This document shows positions 36,560 to 45,080 of a DNA stretch of 45,149 bases, one piece after another (the first letter of the stretch is position 1; each line of letters opens with the position of its first letter). The stretch comes from Clostridiaceae bacterium (lineage in GTDB: Bacteria; Bacillota; Clostridia; Acetivibrionales; DULL01): positions 1 through 45,149 of the forward strand of contig DULL01000047.1 in assembly GCA_012840395.1 (NCBI GenBank), written 5' to 3'. The position numbers were made by a program, and so were the translations under genes. The notes under the pieces are model-generated. The model saw only the letters and a program-made list of their open reading frames with translations, was not told where the DNA came from and searched no databases.

Positions 36560-37495
36560 ATGAATAAACCAGTACTAGTTATTATGGCTGCAGGTATGGG
36601 GAGCCGGTATGGAGGGCTTAAGCAAATTGACCCTGTGGGTCCCAGTGAAGAGCTTATAATAGATTATTCCATTTACGATGCATATAAGGCTGGTTTTGAA
36701 AAGGTAGCCTTTGTTATTAATAAAAATATTGAAAAAGCATTCCGGGAGACTATAGGTAAAAGAATAGAAGGAAAGCTGGAGACAGAATACATTTATCAGG
36801 ATATAAATGATGTTCCCTCTGATTTCCTTGTTCCTGAGGGAAGAGTCAAACCATGGGGAACAGGCCATGCAGTATTAAGCTGCCGTAAAAAGATAAATTC
36901 GAATTTTGCTGTAATTAATGCAGATGACTATTACGGACCTTCTACTTTTAAGATGATGTACGATTATCTTAAAGAATTAAAAGACATAAAAAAGGATACT
37001 GGCTTTCAATACCAGTATGCTATGGTAGGTTTTATTATAGAGAATACCCTTTCTGAATACGGACATGTGGCAAGGGGTATCTGTTCTATAGATCAAAATG
37101 GTTATCTTAGCAGTATAGTAGAGCGTACGAAAATTAAGAAGTTTGATGATGTAGTCAAATATTATCAGGAAGGAGAAGGCTGGTTGCCTATACCTCCTGG
37201 AAGTACTGTATCTATGAATATTTGGGGCTTTACACCCAGTATTTTTAGAGAATTAGAAAATGGTTTTTCTTTATTTTTGCGAAATAATAAGGAAAAGGAA
37301 GAAAATATTCTTAAAGCAGAATATTATTTGCCTGAAGCGGTAGGAAATCTTATCGCAGAAGGCAAAGCCAGGGTGAAAGTTCTAAAGTCCCAGGAACGCT
37401 GGCATGGTATTACATATGCCGAAGATAAATTAGCTTTAAAAACTGCCATACAAGATATGATAAACAGGGGGATATACCCTGAAAGCCTTTGGTAA
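36560..37495 (+). CDS. Sugar-phosphate nucleotidyltransferase family protein
   Basis: This 311-aa protein of the NTP_transferase family has the nucleotide-binding loop MAAGMGSRYGGLKQID near the N-terminus, INADDYYG (metal-binding Asp region) in the middle and WGFTPSIFREL later. The sugar is not clear; linkage to galE would suit a glucose-1-phosphate uridylyl- or related transferase, though it does not look like standard GalU (no KAxPKEM motif: here GGLKQIDPVG). The ATG at 36560 has GAGGAG at 36547-36552; the ATG at 36545 overlaps that site. It ends directly at a GGGACAGTCC sequence shared with the repeat at 42545. Confidence 0.82.
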   Translation: MNKPVLVIMAAGMGSRYGGLKQIDPVGPSEELIIDYSIYDAYKAGFEKVAFVINKNIEKAFRETIGKRIEGKLETEYIYQDINDVPSDFLVPEGRVKPWGTGHAVLSCRKKINSNFAVINADDYYGPSTFKMMYDYLKELKDIKKDTGFQYQYAMVGFIIENTLSEYGHVARGICSIDQNGYLSSIVERTKIKKFDDVVKYYQEGEGWLPIPPGSTVSMNIWGFTPSIFRELENGFSLFLRNNKEKEENILKAEYYLPEAVGNLIAEGKARVKVLKSQERWHGITYAEDKLALKTAIQDMINRGIYPESLW

Positions 37496-38012
37496 GAGGG
37501 ACAGTCCTTTACTTTTAATATACTTTCTGGTATATTATGCTATGATGTGTTACACTAATGTTGTTTCTCAGGAATATTGGACAACAAACTCTAAACAGGT
37601 TTACAGATTGGTTTTTTATTAATAATATTGATTTAATCTATTCTATTCGGTAGAATAGAAATGAATTTTATGAAAGGGTAAGGTATTTACTAATGAGAAT
37701 TGGCTAATTCGGCAAAAATTTAACCTTGTTTTTAAGTGTTAAACATTTAAAATTCAGAAAACTCATATTTTTGTGCTGGATTAGCCTATAGAATGGCTTT
37801 GTGGGGTAAGCTTTATATAAAATTTTATTTATTATTGGAATTAAATTCAATTTATTATATAGCAGTATAGCGATATAACATTATCGCAACTAATATGGCA
37901 ACCTAATTAAATAAAGTAACCAATTTAATTGCCACTTAAATTACCAATTGTTTTGCAAGTACGGATAATATCTTTCCAGCACATTATCTGATGTGAGAGG
38001 AGAGATTTTTTT
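37496..38012. other. Long AT-rich leader of the ABC-F gene
   Basis: These 517 bp contain no sizeable gene. CTATTCTA/TAGAATAG (37638-37645/37651-37658) form an 8-bp stem three bases before a 6-codon frame (ATG at 37661, MNFMKG). TTTAAGTGT/ACATTTAAA (from about 37733 to 37753) and an AGCC/GGCT hairpin near 37790 follow. Antibiotic-resistance ABC-F genes are often controlled by leader-peptide or terminator attenuation, and the length fits, but I see no convincing terminator. A GGGACAGTCC block at 37498 resembles one arm of the repeat at 42545. Confidence 0.4.
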
Positions 38013-39653
38013 ATGCTTATTTTAGAAGCTGGAAATGTAAAAAAATACTATGGTGACAGACTGATCATAGAATTTGATGAGCTAAAAGTATATATTGGAG
38101 ATAAAATAGGTATTATAGGACAAAACGGTGCAGGGAAAACCACTCTTATGAATATATTGTCCGGAGAAGTAGAGCCGGATGAAGGTTTTGTGAGGCAGTA
38201 CTGCAATATAACATATATTCGCCAGTTTTCTGATGAAATGATAAATGCTGATCAAAAGATTTTAAGTGAATTTAACTTATCACAAAAATTAAATCAGAAA
38301 GTTTATAGCGGTGGGGAAAAAACCAGGATTAAAATTGCCAATGCCTTCAGTAATGAAAATTTACTGCTGTTTGCAGATGAGCCTACTGCTAACCTGGACT
38401 ATAAAGGTATAGAGCTCTTAAAGCAAAAGCTTTATAACATCGACTCCTTTTTGCTTATCAGCCATAACAGAGACCTTCTGGACTCACTGTGCAATAAAAT
38501 TATTGAAGTAAGAGAGGGAAAGATTAAGATATATAACGGTAATTATTCTGCATATAAAGAGCAGCATGAATTGGAACTTAGAGGTGCTGAACAAGAGTAT
38601 GAAAAGTATATTTCTGAAAAAACTAAACTGGAAAACGCTATAAAGGACAGGCAAAATAAGTCCAAATCCATGAAGAAAGCACCCCGGAGAATGGGAAACT
38701 CTGAAGCAAGGCTTCATAAAAGGGAAGCAAATGAAAAGCAGGAAAAAGTGGATAACGCGGTAAATAGCTTAAAAACCAGACTTCAAAAGCTTGAGGTAAA
38801 AGAAAAGCCCAGGGAATTACCCCAAATTAAGCTTGATTTCTCTCTGACAAATCCTCCAGAAAATAAAATTGTTATTTCTGCTGAGAAGTTAAATTTCAGT
38901 TATGGAGAGAAGGTAATATTTAATAATGCAAAATTCCAGATTTATAAGGGTTCGAAAACTGCGCTTTGGGGCGAAAATGGAACAGGAAAGACTACATTGT
39001 TGAATCTGATTTACAAGAGATTTTGTGAAGATACACATAAGGACATATATATTGTGCCTAAAGCAAGAATAGGTTATTTTCATCAGAACTTTGAAAATCT
39101 GGTTTATAATAAATCTGTACTGGAAAATGTAATGATGGATAGTGTTCAGAATCAGACTGTGGCAAGGACTATATTAGCCAGGCTGCTTATTTCGGGAGAT
39201 GATGTATACAAGAAGGTTGGAGTATTAAGTGGCGGAGAGAAGATAAAGGTATCCTTTGCTAAACTCTTTGTATCTGCCGCAAATGTTATATTGCTGGATG
39301 AACCAACAAATTATCTTGATATGAAATCCATCGAAGCTCTTGAAAATGTGTTGGGCAGCTATGAAGGGACGGTTCTTTTTGTTTCTCATGATATTTCCTT
39401 TGTAAATGCTGTAGCTGACAGACTGTTTGTTATTGAAAATGGAACAATAGGACAATTTGAGGGAACTCTTGAAGAATATATGGACAGAAGAAACAAGATG
39501 CAGACAACGGATAGAACACCAGTTATTGATGAAACTGAGCGTATAGCTTTGCAAATGAGAATAGCTGAGATTGTGGATAAACTATCAAGAGGTGATGGGG
39601 ATAAAGAAGCTCTGGAGGCAGAATACAAGCGGCTAATAGCACATCTTAAGTGA
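38013..39653 (+). CDS. ABC-F ATPase, probable antibiotic-resistance (ribosome protection) type
   Basis: This 546-aa soluble protein has two ABC domains and no membrane part. The first has Walker A GQNGAGKTTLMNIL, signature VYSGGEKTRIKIA and LFADEPTANLD. The second has GENGTGKTTLLNLIY, VLSGGEKIKVSFAKLF and VILLDEPTNYLD. The interdomain linker (about 185-265) is basic and helical, with KKAPRRMGNSEARLHKREA, characteristic of Vga/Lsa/CplR-like proteins that displace lincosamides, pleuromutilins and streptogramin A from the ribosome. A housekeeping ABC-F role cannot be excluded. The 517-bp leader hints at inducible control. AGAGGAG precedes the ATG. Confidence 0.85.
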   Translation: MLILEAGNVKKYYGDRLIIEFDELKVYIGDKIGIIGQNGAGKTTLMNILSGEVEPDEGFVRQYCNITYIRQFSDEMINADQKILSEFNLSQKLNQKVYSGGEKTRIKIANAFSNENLLLFADEPTANLDYKGIELLKQKLYNIDSFLLISHNRDLLDSLCNKIIEVREGKIKIYNGNYSAYKEQHELELRGAEQEYEKYISEKTKLENAIKDRQNKSKSMKKAPRRMGNSEARLHKREANEKQEKVDNAVNSLKTRLQKLEVKEKPRELPQIKLDFSLTNPPENKIVISAEKLNFSYGEKVIFNNAKFQIYKGSKTALWGENGTGKTTLLNLIYKRFCEDTHKDIYIVPKARIGYFHQNFENLVYNKSVLENVMMDSVQNQTVARTILARLLISGDDVYKKVGVLSGGEKIKVSFAKLFVSAANVILLDEPTNYLDMKSIEALENVLGSYEGTVLFVSHDISFVNAVADRLFVIENGTIGQFEGTLEEYMDRRNKMQTTDRTPVIDETERIALQMRIAEIVDKLSRGDGDKEALEAEYKRLIAHLK

Positions 39654-39873
39654 TTTTTTTGTAACTAAGTTTTAGAAGAAGCATTTTACCTTTTGTACTA
39701 TTAATATATTTAAGCAGGTTATACTATTGAGGTAGACTGTTCCTTAGAATAATTAGCTGTTAACTTTCAGGAAGTGATGAGGATTCTGTATCCTATTTGC
39801 GTTATAATATGAATATCTCATCATACAGTGTGATTTTTAATCACTTTTGATGATATATTTTTTGGTGGTATAT
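39654..39873. other. Spacer with a small hairpin before the radical SAM gene
   Basis: Apart from a TATAAT-like box near 39802-39809 and a GTGATT/AATCAC hairpin with TTTT after it (39830-39848), I see nothing of note. The hairpin lies between the possible promoter and the gene and could act as a weak leader terminator. Confidence 0.3.
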
Positions 39874-40760
39874 ATGAAACTCAATATACGATATCATTAT
39901 AAAGAAGCAAAGACAATTTTATCCCGGTATAATGGAATGAATATATTTCGGGGCTGTACCCACGGATGCATTTATTGTGACAGTAGAAGCAAATGCTATA
40001 ACATGGACCATGACTTTGAAGATATTGAGGTTAAAATAAATGCTCCAGAACTATTAGAAGAAGCCCTCCGGAAAAAAAGAAAAAAGTGCATGATAGGAAC
40101 CGGAGCAATGTGCGACCCTTATATGCATATTGAAACTGTGCTGAATTATACGCGTAAATGTTTGGAGATTATAGAAAGGTACGGTTTTGGTCTTAGCATT
40201 CTGACAAAGTCAAACCGCATTTTGCGTGACTTAGATATCCTTAAAAGTATAAACCTGAAATCAAAATGTGTAGTTCAAATGACTCTTACGACTTATGATG
40301 AAAGTCTCTGTAAAATTATTGAGCCTGCTGTCTGCACCACCAAAGAACGCTATGAAGTGCTAAAAATTATGGGTGATAACAGGATTCCAACAGTTGTATG
40401 GCTGGTCCAATTCTGCCGTTTATAAATGACACGGAAGAGAATTTAAGGGGTATTCTGGATTATTGTATTAAAGCAAATGTATACGGTATTATTTGTTTTG
40501 GTATGGGCTTAACCTTACGGGAAGGTAACAGAGAATATTTTTATTCAAAGCTTGATCAGCATTTTCCAGGACTTAAACAAAAATATCAGAAGAAATATGG
40601 ATACAGTTATCAGGTGATAAGTGATAACAACCAAAGTCTAATGAGAATTTTTTATAGTGAGTGCAAAAAGCATGGCATTATCAGTAATAACGACGAAATA
40701 TTCAAGTACCTGCATACTTTTGAAGATAAGCAGCAAATAGAACAAATAAGTTTGTTTTGA
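39874..40760 (+). pseudogene. SPL-family radical SAM protein, frameshifted near 40400
   Basis: The first frame, 39874-40425, encodes the radical SAM core with RGCTHGCIYCDSRS (CxxxCxxC cluster ligands) and IGTGAMCDPYMHIE, typical of the spore-photoproduct-lyase-like family. It ends IPTVVWL then out of frame. The second frame, 40398-40760, carries on without loss: GPILPFINDTEENLRGILDYC, GIICFGMGLTLREGNREYF and a C-terminal DNDEIFKYLHTF-like end (NNDEIFKYLHTF). One missing base around 40396-40402 (TGGCTGGTCC) explains the break, so the joined protein would be about 295 aa. It is either a recent mutation or a sequencing error; a homopolymer is not involved. ATG 39874 has GGTGG upstream. Confidence 0.85.
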
Positions 40761-40775
40761 AAATATTTTATTTTT

Positions 40776-40802
40776 TTAAACATTTCTACATCTTCAATCG
40801 TA
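40776..40802 (+). promoter_or_regulatory. Candidate ECF-type autoregulatory promoter
   Basis: TTAAAC (40776-40781), 17 bases and CGTA (40799-40802) resemble the TGAAAC-N16-17-CGTA promoters used by SigW/SigX-like ECF factors. The site is directly upstream of an ECF sigma gene, where self-controlled promoters are expected. Confidence 0.45.
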
Positions 40803-40826
40803 TTAAAAGTGAAAGGGGGAAGTTAA

Positions 40827-41318
40827 TTGCAAAGTTCTTTATTACGTACGAATGAAGAGCTGGTTCAGCTATATAATCGCCATGTGGATACTGTCTATCG
40901 TGTTTGTTTTATGTATATGAAAAATAAGGCAGATACCGAGGATATGGTTCAGAACACATTTATTCGGCTTATGAAGGATAAGACAACTTTTGAAAGTGTA
41001 GAGCATGAGAAGGCATGGCTTATCAGAACTGCTACAAATTTATGTAAAGATCACTTCAAACACTGGTGGTCAAAAACAGTGCATATTAATCAGGCAGAAG
41101 AAATAGCGGTTGAGCAGCCTTTTGATATCGACAGTAACCTAAGAAAGGTAATGGAACTTCCCTCTAAATACAAGACTGTCATATATTTATATTACTATGA
41201 AGGTTATTCCACTGAAGAAATAGCAAGTATTTTGAAAAAAAATCCATCCACAATTAGAGGCTATCTGCACAGAGGTAGAAAGCTTTTGAAGATGGAAATG
41301 GAAGGTGATCTTGAGTGA
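40827..41318 (+). CDS. ECF-type RNA polymerase sigma factor
   Basis: This 163-aa sigma-70 family protein has only regions 2 and 4. Region 2 contains LYNRHVDTVYRVCFMYMKNKADTEDMVQNTFIRL, including the core-binding and -10 recognition helices. Region 4 is ELPSKYKTVIYLYYYEGYSTEEIASILKKNPSTIRGYLHRGRKLLK, with the helix-turn-helix. The TTG start at 40827 has AAAGGGGGA upstream. The stop overlaps the next gene's GTG start (4 bp), a coupling typical of sigma/anti-sigma pairs. The likely autoregulatory promoter lies just upstream. Confidence 0.92.
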   Translation: MQSSLLRTNEELVQLYNRHVDTVYRVCFMYMKNKADTEDMVQNTFIRLMKDKTTFESVEHEKAWLIRTATNLCKDHFKHWWSKTVHINQAEEIAVEQPFDIDSNLRKVMELPSKYKTVIYLYYYEGYSTEEIASILKKNPSTIRGYLHRGRKLLKMEMEGDLE

Positions 41319-42538
41319 AAAGAGAGGACTTAAAGAATTCTTTTAATAAAATTAAGCCAAGTGAATCCGCTAAAAAGAGAATGCTGGATAATGTTTTAAC
41401 AAACATTGACAGAAAAGAGGGAATCTTTATGACATTGTTTAATTTTAAAAAAGCCATCCCCGCTTTTGCTATAATAGTTGTTATCGCGGGAAGCATTCTG
41501 GTCTACAACGTGATGGAGGGAAAATATAACAGCGATATATCTCCGGAAAACATTATTACTAATGATGCCAGCTTGGGAAGAGAAGACTTTGCAGCTCCGA
41601 TTGTAAATCAGTTTCAGATAGATGGCAAGCATTATATATTATTATCTGAGGAATTAAGAGCGGATTATGGTTTGCCCGCTGTAATAAGTGAAGGTGATAT
41701 TGGTGAAAAGATTACCGATATCACAACGAGTCCTGACAAAAGCCTTATAGGAAGTGAAGTATTTAACTATATACCAGCAGGAGGAGAAGCAGTTGTAGCT
41801 GTAAAAAAGGATGGTGAATATCAGCTTTACAGGTTTTTTACCTTTGAAAGTTATAACAACAATCAGGATGAAGATTCAATTGAATATTTGAAACTGTATG
41901 GTATTAACAAAGCAGATGATATTCTAAAAGTTCAGTTCATAGGCCATTCGGAACAGAGCAAGCTGGAAGGAAGGATTGATATCATAAATGAAATAACTGA
42001 AAGAGATGAGATCGCAGGGTTTTACGATTTTTACTCCCCATTGAAGAACTCCAGTGATAAATATTTTGAGAGGCTGTTTAATTTCAGAAATACAGTTAAC
42101 GGTAACAGAAATGTTAAAATCGATATAGCACCAGATATTGCACCAGATATAGCACCGGATATTGCGCCTGATAAGGTACAGGATATAGCACCGAGAGTAG
42201 CACCGAAAATAGATCCGTCTTCTGTTGCAGAAGACTTGCCGTTAAGAAGAGAGTCCGGGGATAGTGCCAGCGTAGTTTCAGGTGATACTCCAATAACAAA
42301 CGATAACAGAGTATCGTCCGGTTCACCAAATGGTTTAGTGGATATGGGCAATGCCGGTTCAGGAACGGTAGAATCCAGCAGGGGTTCTATAGGTGAAGCA
42401 TTGACAAATGTTATAACCATAAGAATATATAATCGCTATGGCATATATTACGATTCACCATACTATATAAACTTAGGCTTTATCAGCAGATATGAAGTAA
42501 GTGAAGAATTTGCAGCTTTTTTGAGTAAGTATGAATAA
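41315..42538 (+). CDS. Single-pass membrane protein, putative anti-sigma partner with IAPD repeats
   Basis: This 407-aa protein has a short cytoplasmic N-terminus (1-45: MKREDLKNSFNKIKPSESAK...), one transmembrane helix (about 47-65, FAIIVVIAGSILVY) and a large outside part. That layout and translational coupling to the ECF gene suggest an anti-sigma factor, although no zinc-binding HxxxCxxC motif is visible. The outside part contains a run of D-I-A-P tetrapeptides from about residue 270 (encoded by 12-bp repeats), then a Ser/Gly-rich linker and a C-terminal domain starting about residue 360. The C-terminus may sense a wall polymer or sugar; that is inference. The start is GTG 41315. Confidence 0.75.
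   Translation: MKREDLKNSFNKIKPSESAKKRMLDNVLTNIDRKEGIFMTLFNFKKAIPAFAIIVVIAGSILVYNVMEGKYNSDISPENIITNDASLGREDFAAPIVNQFQIDGKHYILLSEELRADYGLPAVISEGDIGEKITDITTSPDKSLIGSEVFNYIPAGGEAVVAVKKDGEYQLYRFFTFESYNNNQDEDSIEYLKLYGINKADDILKVQFIGHSEQSKLEGRIDIINEITERDEIAGFYDFYSPLKNSSDKYFERLFNFRNTVNGNRNVKIDIAPDIAPDIAPDIAPDKVQDIAPRVAPKIDPSSVAEDLPLRRESGDSASVVSGDTPITNDNRVSSGSPNGLVDMGNAGSGTVESSRGSIGEALTNVITIRIYNRYGIYYDSPYYINLGFISRYEVSEEFAAFLSKYE
42122..42217 (+). repeat. 12-bp coding tandem repeat (D-I-A-P)
   Basis: Eight adjacent 12-bp units follow GATATAGCACCA with decreasing identity. The first four are nearly exact, with alternating ATA/ATT and CCA/CCG/CCT third-position changes; the last four have drifted. Synonymous variation shows selection on the peptide rather than very recent expansion. 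Copy-number change keeps the frame. Confidence 0.9.
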
Positions 42539-42544
42539 AGGAGA

Positions 42545-42635
42545 GGGGACAGTCCTGCACAATGTATCATGCTGACTCTATCAAAGTTTAGCAAGTAATT
42601 CTGTGGGCAAAATTCAATAAAGCAGGAATGTCCCC
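42545..42635. repeat. REP/MITE-like element with inverted GGGGACA ends
   Basis: GGGGACAGTCCTGC (42545-42558) and GCAGGAATGTCCCC (42622-42635) match as inverted repeats at 13 of 14 positions around a 63-bp centre with no coding capacity. It lies between the stop codons of two convergent genes. A partial copy of one arm (GGGACAGTCC) lies immediately after the stop codon at 37495. GGGGAC-ended palindromes of this kind are known as REP-type sequences mobilised by IS200-like (RAYT) transposases; no such gene is in the window. Confidence 0.6.
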
Positions 42636-42644
42636 ATATTAAAT

Positions 42645-44717
42645 TTATTCATATCTTGTAAACATCAGATTATCAATATAAAAATCATCACCTGTACCTT
42701 TTGTAGAGCCGCTTTGGAATCTCACACGGTCTATGGTGGAAAAAGTACGCCACTTTCCTGCTGTACCAATCAGTACATCATTAATATATATTTTGGCACT
42801 GGTTGTATCCTGAGCTTCAATGCGTATTTTACTCCAGGTGTTAAAACCAATTGTACCAGGACCTCCTATTACATTCCATGCACCGTTGTAATATTTAACA
42901 CTCCCATCGCTGAATATACCTATGTGGAATACATTATTTGTATTTTCATTTCCACCGCTGCTTAAACAGATTACATTCCCATTAGGAGCTGCGACAGGAT
43001 ATATATTAAATTCAAGCTCTTTATAACTGCTCGCTTCAGTTGTTCTTACTACATTTGTAAGTACTGAAGCAGAGTTATCATATATCCTGAGAGATTTGGT
43101 ACCTTCATAAGCCTGGGCGTTGCTTACCACACCGCTTGCCCCTACTACAGAATAGCCCATGGGAACCTGACCCACCGTGTCATATTCAAATGTATCTAGT
43201 GAATAAAGTTCAATTTCATTCAGCACAGGCCAGCCCTGTGATTGTGTTACAACTACTTTTACATGTTTTGCAGGAATTGGAGTTGTAAAATTGGTATACT
43301 TTACTTCATCCTGACTTTCATTTACATAGCTCTTGACCGGATCGCCCCAGTTAACGCCATCAGTTGAAAAGTATATATCCGCACTTTCTTTATAGCTTGA
43401 CCCTGCGTAACTGGGTTTGAGACATATTCCAAGGGTTGTGATATCATAAACTCTGTCCAGGTTTATGATATAATGGCTTGGCACCGTGGAATTACCCTTG
43501 AAAGCAGCGTTAAAGTAACTAACGCTTCCATCGAAGGCACCGGATACGCGTACACCGGGATAATCAGGACTGGTCCAGGTCATATCAGTGTTAACCGTTA
43601 TCTGGCCCGCATTATATTTAGACAGGAGATTAATTTTCTGGCCTTTTCTGGCTCGCGGTTCCCAATCAGATAATTTAGTATATGTTCCTGCTATAATCTG
43701 ATTGTGAGTATCATAATATACAGTCAGTACTCTGTTGTCATTGGTAAGCACACTGCCGGGGTAGCCCATGTCATATACACTGGAGCCGCTGGAAGCGTAA
43801 ATCAGTCTTGTAGGAGTATAGTTCCAGCCTTTTTCAGGATAATAGAGTTTACCTTCTACAGCTCTGTCCCCACCGGATGCTCCTGGTCTGCACCATGTTG
43901 TGAAAAGCCTTGTATCATCTATCTTATAGAAATCAGGTGCATGCATTGTAGTACTCGTAACAGTATATAAGGACCAGGTGGCTCCATTATCTGTAGATCT
44001 GTAAATGTTGCCGGATGGTCTTACGATGCAATATACTATATTGTTTCCAACATAGGCCAGACCAGCTTCGTTATTATCATAAGCTACTGTTGTTTCCGAG
44101 CCCCATGTGGCACCACCATCTGAACTTTTTGATATGGTTACTCTTGTTCTGCCATCAGGATCAGGTCCATAAGTAGCAAGCATTAACTCCCCGTTTCCAA
44201 CTTCTATTGCAGGTCCACAAATAGCATTATATCCATCCTTGTTAGTAGTAGGAACCATCACAGGTGTGCTCCATGTTACACCTCCATCGCTACTTTTGCA
44301 AAAGTAGGCACCTTTTACTTTGACTGCATCGACATACCTGTATAAAAAGAAAGTCAATGCGAGATCTCCATTACTTAACATATTAATATGATTACCCCTT
44401 ACATCAAAACCCTGGGCTCTCTGGTCTAATATAGTTACAGGTGTACTCCAGGTAGCTCCATTATCTGTACTTTTAATAAGCCTTACTACACCCTCTATAT
44501 CTCCACCATGAGTAGGGCTCCAATAGTAGGAAACATACAGATCTCCATTTGATGATTTAGTTATGCTGGGGAAGAATGGCTTGTTTGTTCCGTTGCTACT
44601 TACAAGCAGTACATCATAGGTTTCCGGATTTGATAGGCTTGCGTTTACCATCGGCATAGGAATACAGATTGTCAATAATACAAATACAAGCACAAATACC
44701 ATAGTCTTCTTCAACAT
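42645..44717 (-). CDS. Secreted sialidase-fold (BNR) enzyme with F5/8C and LamG-like C-terminal domains
   Basis: This 690-aa extracellular protein begins with a signal peptide (MLKKTMVFVLVFVLL..., cleaved near VNAS). Residues about 30-360 form a beta-propeller with at least four Asp-boxes: STDNGATWSTP, SSDGGVTWSTP, SSDGGATWGSE and STDNGATWSLY. It fits GH33 exo-sialidase or GH93 exo-arabinanase; I do not see enough to choose. Next is a discoidin/F5-8C carbohydrate-binding domain (about 370-500, VSGAFDGSVSYFN...HYIINLDRVYDITTLGI) and a concanavalin-like domain to the end (WSKIRIEAQDTTSAKIYIND). No dockerin or S-layer domain is present, so it is free or loosely bound. I chose the ATG at 44717, with GAGGAG nine bases upstream, over the ATG at 44726 that touches it. 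Confidence 0.88.
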   Translation of the reverse strand: MLKKTMVFVLVFVLLTICIPMPMVNASLSNPETYDVLLVSSNGTNKPFFPSITKSSNGDLYVSYYWSPTHGGDIEGVVRLIKSTDNGATWSTPVTILDQRAQGFDVRGNHINMLSNGDLALTFFLYRYVDAVKVKGAYFCKSSDGGVTWSTPVMVPTTNKDGYNAICGPAIEVGNGELMLATYGPDPDGRTRVTISKSSDGGATWGSETTVAYDNNEAGLAYVGNNIVYCIVRPSGNIYRSTDNGATWSLYTVTSTTMHAPDFYKIDDTRLFTTWCRPGASGGDRAVEGKLYYPEKGWNYTPTRLIYASSGSSVYDMGYPGSVLTNDNRVLTVYYDTHNQIIAGTYTKLSDWEPRARKGQKINLLSKYNAGQITVNTDMTWTSPDYPGVRVSGAFDGSVSYFNAAFKGNSTVPSHYIINLDRVYDITTLGICLKPSYAGSSYKESADIYFSTDGVNWGDPVKSYVNESQDEVKYTNFTTPIPAKHVKVVVTQSQGWPVLNEIELYSLDTFEYDTVGQVPMGYSVVGASGVVSNAQAYEGTKSLRIYDNSASVLTNVVRTTEASSYKELEFNIYPVAAPNGNVICLSSGGNENTNNVFHIGIFSDGSVKYYNGAWNVIGGPGTIGFNTWSKIRIEAQDTTSAKIYINDVLIGTAGKWRTFSTIDRVRFQSGSTKGTGDDFYIDNLMFTRYE

Positions 44718-44726
44718 TCTTATCAT

Positions 44727-45080
44727 CTCCTCTCACTTTTTTAATTTTATTTTTATTCAAGAATTTAATTTTGTTTTTTACTTAAAAATGCGTATATTTA
44801 GAATGTTAATGCGTGTGTTCAGCAAATTACATTAGTGTTGCAGTAGTAACGAAAGTTGCAAAATAGAGATGTAGATAAAGATACAGATAAAGTCAAAAGT
44901 ATGTGTGCATGAAAGTTAAAATAAAAATGTAGACTAAAGGATATATACAAAGGTGCAGATAAAGATGCGGACTAAAACATGTGTTCAAAAAGGAGCAAAT
45001 TAAAATGCAGACTAAAGCTGTATATAATGATACCAGAAATTAAGACAGACAAAACGGCCAAAATAAGTTAGAATGGAACT
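44727..45080. repeat. AT-rich spacer with degenerate GATGCAGAYWAAG repeats before the IS
   Basis: From about 44868 to 45020, some seven copies of (A/G)ATGYAGA(C/T)(A/T)AA-like sequence occur, for example GATGTAGATAAAG, GATACAGATAAAG, AATGTAGACTAAA, GATGCGGACTAAA and AATGCAGACTAAA, with variable spacing. No gene is visible. The left inverted repeat of the insertion sequence should lie in the last 60 bases, but I cannot place its end. Confidence 0.5.

Noticed and set aside
40398-40425. Programmed frameshift in the radical SAM gene
   Set aside because: No slippery sequence, stimulatory structure or internal Shine-Dalgarno was seen; a one-base loss explains it.
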